This document shows positions 4,780 through 6,437 of a DNA stretch of 6,437 nucleotides, one piece after another. Positions within the stretch are counted from its first letter, which is position 1. Each line of letters begins with the position of its first letter. Origin of the DNA: Deltaproteobacteria bacterium RIFCSPLOWO2_02_56_12 (GTDB lineage Bacteria; Desulfobacterota; Binatia; UBA9968). Where the stretch lies: positions 1-6,437 of the forward strand of contig MGRY01000224.1 in the NCBI GenBank assembly GCA_001799045.1, written 5' to 3'. Position numbers and translations under genes: made by a program. The notes beneath the pieces are model-generated. The model saw nothing but the letters and a program-made list of their open reading frames with translations. It had not been told where the DNA came from and ran no database searches.

Positions 4780-5887
4780 TTTTGCCCTCTCTTCCTTCCC
4801 CTTCGGCGGTGGGCTTTTCACCAAAGCTTTCGATCTTCGATCTTATCCGCTGCCAGATCTTGCGCGGGAGCTTTTCGCTCTTCTCTCCGCCTGCCTCGCC
4901 CAGTTCTCCCAGCACTTCTATAATGTGACGGTTGACGTCATGAGAGACTGCCTCTTTCGCCACGCGGATTGCATTCTTAATGGCCCTTGGGCCGGAGCCG
5001 CCGTGGGCGATGATCGCCACGCCATCCAACCCCAGCAGAGGGGCCCCGCCATACTCCGCATAATCCAGACGAGCATAAGCCTTGCGCAGAGACTTCCGAC
5101 TCAGGAGATAACCAAGGCGACTCACGAGATTCCGTCGAAAGGCATCCTTCAGCACGCCCATAATGAAGCCCGCCACTCCTTCCATGGTTTTGAGCGTAAT
5201 ATTGCCGGTAAAGCCATCGCACACCACCACATCAACCTCCCCGCCAAAGATATCTCTGCCCTCGACATAACCGATATAATTCAAACAGGTCGAAGAAAGC
5301 TGTTCGCTCGCGGCCCGCGTCAGATCATTCCCCTTCCCTTCCTCTTCGCCGTTGCTCAGCAACCCCACACGGGGTTGGGGGATGCCGAGGACTCTCTCGG
5401 CATAGATCGAACCCATAAGACCGAACTGCACCAGATGGCGTGGTTTACAGTCGACATTGGCCCCGGCATCGATGATCACTGTCCCCTTCCCAGGCGTCGG
5501 GACCACAACCAAAATGGCCGGCCTCTCTACCCGGGGAAGGTTCCGCATGATAAGCATGCCTGTGGCCATCATGGCCCCCGAGTTCCCCGCGCTGACCACT
5601 GCTTGCACCGCGCCCCGCTTCATCAGCTCAAAGGCCACCTTCATGGAGGAATCTCTTTTTCTCAGCGCAGCGCTCGGGGACTCCTCCATCCCGATGGTCT
5701 CGGAGGCCGAGACTATTTCAAGGGATGGGGAGCCGGATGCGCAGCGGGCGAGGGCCTGTTCCACCACGGCCTTCTGCCCAACCAGCAAGACCTCAACTCC
5801 AAGCTCCTTGGCGGCCAACAATGCACCCTCGACAACAGCGCCAGGGGCACGGTCGCCCCCCATGGCATCGACGGCAATTTTCAGCAT
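4763..5887 (-). CDS. plsX: Phosphate acyltransferase PlsX
   Basis: PlsX converts acyl-ACP and phosphate to acyl-phosphate, the donor used by PlsY in the first step of phospholipid synthesis; it is a peripheral membrane enzyme on the cytoplasmic side. The predicted protein has 374 residues, slightly longer than the roughly 330-356 usual for the family. Signatures in order: IAVDAMGGD at 4-12, VVSAGNSGA at 97-105, IIDAGANVD at 138-146, LLSNGEEEGKG at 176-186, and VEGRDIFGGEVDVVVCDGFTGNI at 208-230, then YGGAPLLGLDG nearer the C-terminus. The ATG at 5887 is preferred because MLKIAVDAMGGD is the family N-terminus; an in-frame ATG at 6010 would add 41 residues that overlap rpmF. The start has no clear Shine-Dalgarno site, only U-rich sequence. 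The last 40 or so residues are low-complexity (lysine, glutamate, glycine) and not recognisable as family sequence; part is encoded by a doubled 7-bp repeat. Its end overlaps the fabD start, and the fabH gene usually found next is missing. Confidence 0.96.
   Translation of the reverse strand: MLKIAVDAMGGDRAPGAVVEGALLAAKELGVEVLLVGQKAVVEQALARCASGSPSLEIVSASETIGMEESPSAALRKRDSSMKVAFELMKRGAVQAVVSAGNSGAMMATGMLIMRNLPRVERPAILVVVPTPGKGTVIIDAGANVDCKPRHLVQFGLMGSIYAERVLGIPQPRVGLLSNGEEEGKGNDLTRAASEQLSSTCLNYIGYVEGRDIFGGEVDVVVCDGFTGNITLKTMEGVAGFIMGVLKDAFRRNLVSRLGYLLSRKSLRKAYARLDYAEYGGAPLLGLDGVAIIAHGGSGPRAIKNAIRVAKEAVSHDVNRHIIEVLGELGEAGGEKSEKLPRKIWQRIRSKIESFGEKPTAEGEGREGKSGGKG
4786..4791 (-). promoter_or_regulatory. 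Shine-Dalgarno site deciding the fabD start
   Basis: GAGAGG on the minus strand ends 6 nt before the GTG at 4779. It lies inside the end of plsX. It favours the GTG over the upstream TTG 4824 and GTG 4821, which have no purine-rich site in front of them. Confidence 0.6.
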
Positions 5888-5904
5888 AGGCAAAAGAAAG
5901 GGCT

Positions 5905-6087
5905 TCAGCTCTCTTTGGCAGGCAGCACGGCCCTGCCGCGATAATGGCCACAACTGGAGCAAGCACGATGCGGGAAGACGGTCTCTCCACACTTCGGGCA
6001 CTTGCTCCATTGAGGTATTGCCAGGGCGTCGTGGGATCTTCGCTGGTTCTTTTTTCTTTTGGATGTTCTTCTTTTAGGTACCGGCAT
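5905..6087 (-). CDS. rpmF: 50S ribosomal protein L32 (zinc-binding form)
   Basis: This 60-residue protein matches L32 throughout: the N-terminus MPVPKRRTSKRKKNQRRSHDAL is the classic basic L32 start, which binds 23S rRNA in the large subunit. Two CxxC pairs follow, C30-C33 (CPKC) and C43-C46 (CSSC), giving a complete four-cysteine zinc ribbon, so this is the zinc-containing (C+) paralogue type. The ATG at 6087 is chosen because it gives the canonical N-terminus and has an AGGA about 9 nt upstream; an in-frame extension to 6150 adds 21 residues not found in the family. It sits between the YceD gene and plsX, the standard bacterial arrangement that ties ribosome production to membrane lipid synthesis. 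The plsX start codon lies 17 nt after its stop. Confidence 0.97.
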   Translation of the reverse strand: MPVPKRRTSKRKKNQRRSHDALAIPQWSKCPKCGETVFPHRACSSCGHYRGRAVLPAKES

Positions 6088-6157
6088 CTTTTTTAATCCT
6101 ACACTTTCCCTCCCCGCTTTGCGAATGACAGGAGGAGCGGCAACAAACAAAGGAAGG

Positions 6158-6437
6158 TTATTCGCCTAACTTTAAGGTGCGAAAAAAGGCCAGGCGCGGA
6201 TCATCCGACGACGAGGCGCAGCGACAAGACTCCTCGTTGAGGTCCGCCCCACAGCCCACACACAGCCCGCGGCAGTCGTCCTCACACAACGGTCGCATCG
6301 GAAGGGCCAACAACAATTGCTCCCGGATATATCGGGAGAGATCGATCTCTTCCGCCGCATAGAAGCTCAGCCCCAGCTCGTCCCGGTTCAGCTCCCTGCT
6401 TTTGGCCGATCCAGGTTCGGGCGTCAAGATAAATTCG
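6158..6437 (-). CDS. yceD: YceD/DUF177 family protein, C-terminal part (5' end outside window)
   Basis: This is the C-terminal 92 or so residues of a DUF177/YceD family protein; the reading frame stays open through the right edge of the window, so the true start lies outside. The visible part has the family's characteristic end: an acidic stretch with the pattern SFY..EEIDLS, then REQLLLALPMRPLC, then a cysteine-rich segment (CEDDCRGLCVGCGADLNEESCRC) and a closing DPRLAFFRTLK. The family is nearly always encoded immediately before rpmF, as here, and has been linked to 23S rRNA and ribosome assembly in bacteria and plastids; its biochemical activity is not settled. A TTG codon at 6427 could in principle start a short ORF, but the residues upstream (EFIL) continue the frame and the family is much longer, so a partial gene is the better reading. 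A gap of 70 nt separates it from rpmF. Confidence 0.88.
   Translation of the reverse strand, partial: EFILTPEPGSAKSRELNRDELGLSFYAAEEIDLSRYIREQLLLALPMRPLCEDDCRGLCVGCGADLNEESCRCASSSDDPRLAFFRTLKLGE

Noticed and set aside
4925..5944. A 339-residue plus-strand ORF opposite plsX
   Set aside because: Its translation is rich in His, Pro and Gln with no recognisable family, and it is fully antisense to a clear plsX with all motifs.
5888..6010. Upstream extension of plsX to the ATG at 6010
   Set aside because: It would overlap most of the rpmF 3' half, and the extra residues are an out-of-frame reading of L32.
6088..6150. Upstream extension of rpmF to 6150
   Set aside because: L32 begins MPVPKRR in essentially all families, and the ATG at 6087 has its own ribosome-binding site.

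Overview
The window is a conserved bacterial housekeeping cluster, with every protein gene on the minus strand, so transcription runs from high to low coordinates. In transcription order it carries a YceD/DUF177 protein (cut by the window edge), rpmF (ribosomal protein L32), plsX, fabD, fabG, acpP, rpiB, glyA and nrdR. About 350 bases follow with no gene but with GC-rich degenerate repeats. The base composition is moderately GC-rich, the protein families are bacterial, and L32 is the four-cysteine zinc form. The order yceD-rpmF-plsX-fab-acpP-rpiB-glyA-nrdR resembles clusters of Desulfobacterota and related phyla (NC10, Nitrospirota-like lineages). That placement is inference from gene order and I cannot fix the phylum.

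Region 3089-6437 is the lipid half: L32 and its usual partner YceD, then PlsX (acyl-phosphate synthesis for phospholipids), FabD (malonyl loading of ACP), FabG (beta-ketoacyl-ACP reduction) and AcpP at 2818-3054. The genes are packed or overlapping, as in one operon. Neither ketoacyl synthase usually found in such clusters is present. fabH would sit between plsX and fabD, which instead overlap by about 17 nt. fabF would follow acpP, where there are only 139 noncoding bases. The cluster therefore encodes loading, reduction and carrier steps but no carbon-carbon bond-forming enzyme.

Region 868-2817 is the sugar and one-carbon half. The acpP-rpiB gap holds consecutive stem-loops ending in a textbook intrinsic terminator whose U-tract stops 6 nt before the rpiB start codon. 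rpiB (ribose-5-phosphate isomerase B) and glyA (serine hydroxymethyltransferase) follow, 21 nt apart. Between glyA and nrdR lies a symmetrical array of 7-bp repeats (four in one orientation, then four inverted). It forms a long hairpin followed by a short U-tract, again directly before a start codon without a Shine-Dalgarno site. nrdR encodes the zinc-ribbon/ATP-cone repressor of ribonucleotide reductase genes.

Region 1-349 has no credible gene. It holds three tandem degenerate 40-bp units, one inverted copy and other palindromic GC-rich sequence.

No defence, mobile or otherwise exotic system is visible. The points worth attention are the missing condensing enzymes, the structured leader before rpiB, the inverted heptamer array that supplies the end of glyA, and the repeat family near the left edge.
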